This document shows, piece after piece, positions 62,017-64,000 of a DNA stretch of 64,000 bases. The stretch comes from Mugil cephalus (Eukaryota > Chordata > Actinopteri > Mugiliformes > Mugilidae): NCBI RefSeq assembly GCF_022458985.1, contig NC_061777.1, forward strand, positions 17,821,668-17,885,667, given 5' to 3'. A model generated the notes under the pieces. The model searched no databases, was not told the origin of the DNA, and worked only from the letters and a program-made list of their open reading frames with translations. The first letter of the stretch is position 1, and the number at the start of each line of letters is the position of its first letter. Made by a program: the position numbers and the translations under genes.

Positions 62017-62958
62017 TCAAATTAACTGCACGGCTCCGCTTGAAACAAGTGGCGCTATAGTGCGATACCGTATTAAATGCTGAGAGCCTTCTTCAAGATC
62101 CACAACATAATCTCTGATGGAAGAGACACAGTGGAGATGTTACCGTTGTATTAGCAGAAAAATACAATGCTGAGTGAAGAGGTGACACTGCCACCTACTG
62201 GATTTGGACATCGGTAACAACACATCAAGTGACGGGCTGGATAACGTACCTCTGATCATCCGTTTCAGGCTCAACCAGGATGTTTTCCTGCCTCTCCTTC
62301 ACCCGCAGAAACACGAAAGAGTCCAAGCAGGGCTCCGGCACTGGACATTAGAATTCATGGGATTGTTGTCAATGAAAATGTCATCGCAAATGCCACCGTC
62401 TCTCAGCGCATGCTAATGGCAATATTTCGGGCATGGGTCAGCCAAGTCTGAGCAAATATAAAGAGAGTCTGGGAGGAAAAGGTACCTGCTTTGAGCAGAT
62501 CCACAGTCTGCAAGTTGGCCGGCATGCGCTTCAGCGCTACAGCCTTCAGGTAGGTTTCCATGTTCGCATAGTACCTGCACCCCAGATATGTATTTCAGTG
62601 TGACGACAAGTGTCACGACAACGCAGCAGTTTAAACGACTTCGTGCTTCCATACTCACTCTTTGGCAAAGGCAAACTCCTCAGGTGAAAGCAGACACGGC
62701 TCTCCGTCACCTCGAGACTTTTCTTTCTCCAAGACATGCGGGAAAAACTTCTCAATCTGGACACAAGCGGAGCAGGCAGTTTTGTGACGAGGCACAGAAT
62801 GAGACCCGAGATTTGTTTTACGACGAGCGGTTGACCGGACTGACCTTCTGCAGACGAGAGCGCAGGTAGCTGCTGAGAACGAAGCGGATCCTGTCTATTT
62901 CCATGCGATGGATGCTGGCCTTTGAATCGCCTTTCTTCACCCGCTGCAAGTTGGATTC
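62017..62958 (-). CDS. gins4: GINS complex subunit 4 (SLD5), C-terminal exons
   Basis: Subunit of the GINS tetramer, part of the CMG replicative helicase at origins and forks. Five exons are visible: 62845-62958, 62659-62756, 62486-62574, 62250-62340 and 62017-62113. They give the last 162 residues. Matched to human SLD5 (223 residues) this leaves about 61 N-terminal residues in one or more exons not found up to 64000. Seen: RMEIDRIRFVLSSYLRSRLQK, IEKFFPHVLEKEKSR, LSPEEFAFAKE, ALKRMPANLQTVDLL, the B-domain FVFLRVKERQENILVEPETD, and the universal ending SSGAVQLI. All junctions keep frame. It is partial because of the window edge, not broken. Confidence 0.94.
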
Positions 62959-64000
62959 CTGTCGGAGGAGAGGTCACAACGCACATTTATATTCCTCTTA
63001 TTCAGGGTGACTCATGACGATGACCATAAAAAAACAAATATGATTTGAAATATATTGCAATACAGCTTCAGATATTAGCTGCATTTTATACTTGTATACA
63101 TACACCTGCCAGTTACACATTTTTCTGATGAATTAATTTATACATACACATCAAGTAAACATCAAGTAAACACGTGAAAAGAAAGTATTTATTTTAAGTA
63201 TTCTTCCTGACTGACATTGTTGAATCAGGTCATTTTTGAAGTACAAAAATTACCTGTTTTATATTATTTTCACAAAGTGAACACTTCAAAACAAGGTATC
63301 TTGTCATGGGATGGACTTAAAGCACATCTAATCTGGAGCTGTAGCTGATTCTGAAAATATTTCGGGTACAGTACTCGATAGCCCCAGTTTCATTCTCTAA
63401 ACAGCTCCGTCCAGGAGGCAGATGCCTTTTTGATAGGTTTTTGATAAATCTTGTAGTTAGGGTTTGCTCATCTGACTCTAAACCCTGAAACCCGTAGTTG
63501 TGCTGCTATGCACTGCACACATTTATATCCAGCTATTGGATTAATACTAGAATCGCTGGCTCTATCCGCCCACTATCAATCCTGCATACATCCTGTATAC
63601 ACTGATCAGTTACAACATAAAAGAGTTAAGTTCTGATTCGTGGCGAAATGGACGTGGGCCTTCAGAGGGTGTCCTCTAGAGTCTGGCACCAGGACGTCGG
63701 TAGTAATGTCTTTTAGGTCATATAAGGCTGACAGGGGGTATTATACCCGGAGCACTCTGCAGATACTCAGTCAGTTTAGTATGTGGGGAGTTTGAAGGCT
63801 AGGTCTGTGAGCTACTACTGAGCTTTGCTGGGGACGGTTGCTGCTGCTGCTGGGGTGTGTCACTGTGTCAACATCCACACGAGTGCCAGGACTGCAAAAC
63901 AGCAGCAGAACATCGCTCTTAGAAAATCAATGTTATTCACTCCACCTGTCAGTTCTGCACTCGAGTTTGATCCAGGCGCATGCATGACTTCACCTCCTTG
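62959..64000. other. Intron or upstream part of gins4, with a Tc1-like fragment
   Basis: About 1 kb beyond the first visible gins4 exon. No N-terminal SLD5 coding sequence was recognised. A Tc1-like terminal fragment lies at about 63598-63715. A GCTGCTGCTG run lies at 63841. Confidence 0.5.
63598..63715. mobile_element. Tc1-like terminal fragment
   Basis: Begins TACACTGATCAGTTACAACA and contains GAGTCTGGCACCAGGACGTC, which match one terminus and the adjacent transposase 3' region of the same fish Tc1-like family as the pieces at 1252, 28990 and 45560. It is truncated, with no second end. Confidence 0.5.

Noticed and set aside
63940-64000. Possible missing gins4 exon at the window edge (a GTGAAG donor in the coding sense near 63986)
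   Set aside because: The few codons before it do not resemble the SLD5 sequence expected before ESNLQRVKKGD.

Overview
This is a vertebrate nuclear window, almost certainly from a ray-finned (teleost) fish, probably a spiny-rayed one. Seven multi-exon genes with GT-AG introns carry conserved vertebrate proteins. The introns and intergenic gaps are compact, and Tc1/mariner DNA transposons of a kind common in fish are scattered between them. I saw no rRNA, tRNA, CRISPR, operon or virus-like element.

Layout. 1-6.1 kb is repeat-rich: two 1.16-kb direct copies of a chimeric repeat (25-1187 and 4173-5334) sit on either side of a structurally complete Tc1-like transposon (1782-3387), whose transposase has lost its third catalytic acid. 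6.8-8.5 kb holds nkx6.3 (+, 3 exons). 13.1-28.3 kb (-) holds a 15-exon inositol polyphosphate 5-phosphatase of the INPP5A type. 32.6-42.5 kb (-) holds gpat4 (agpat6, 12 coding exons). A Tc1-like deletion derivative (43040-43866) lies upstream of it. 46.2-49.1 kb (-) holds polr3d (8 exons). 54.5-57.1 kb (+) holds phyhip (4 coding exons). 58.0-59.1 kb (-) holds a glycogen-targeting PP1 subunit of the PPP1R3 family (2 exons). 62.0-63.0 kb (-) holds the 3' five exons of gins4; its N-terminal exon or exons were not found and probably lie beyond the right edge.

The genes do not form a pathway. They are a conserved neighbourhood: NKX6-3, GPAT4 and GINS4 are neighbours on human 8p11, and POLR3D and PHYHIP are neighbours on 8p21. 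Here the two blocks are interleaved, because polr3d-phyhip-ppp1r3 lies between gpat4 and gins4.

The most interesting point is the INPP5A-type gene beside nkx6.3. In human, INPP5A lies beside NKX6-2, and GPAT3 lies beside NKX6-1. The window therefore looks like a third member of an old genome-duplication paralogon that still has a 5-phosphatase gene which mammals appear to have lost. Its catalytic motifs are intact, but its predicted C-terminus lacks the CaaX prenylation box of INPP5A. I found no convincing new multi-gene system.
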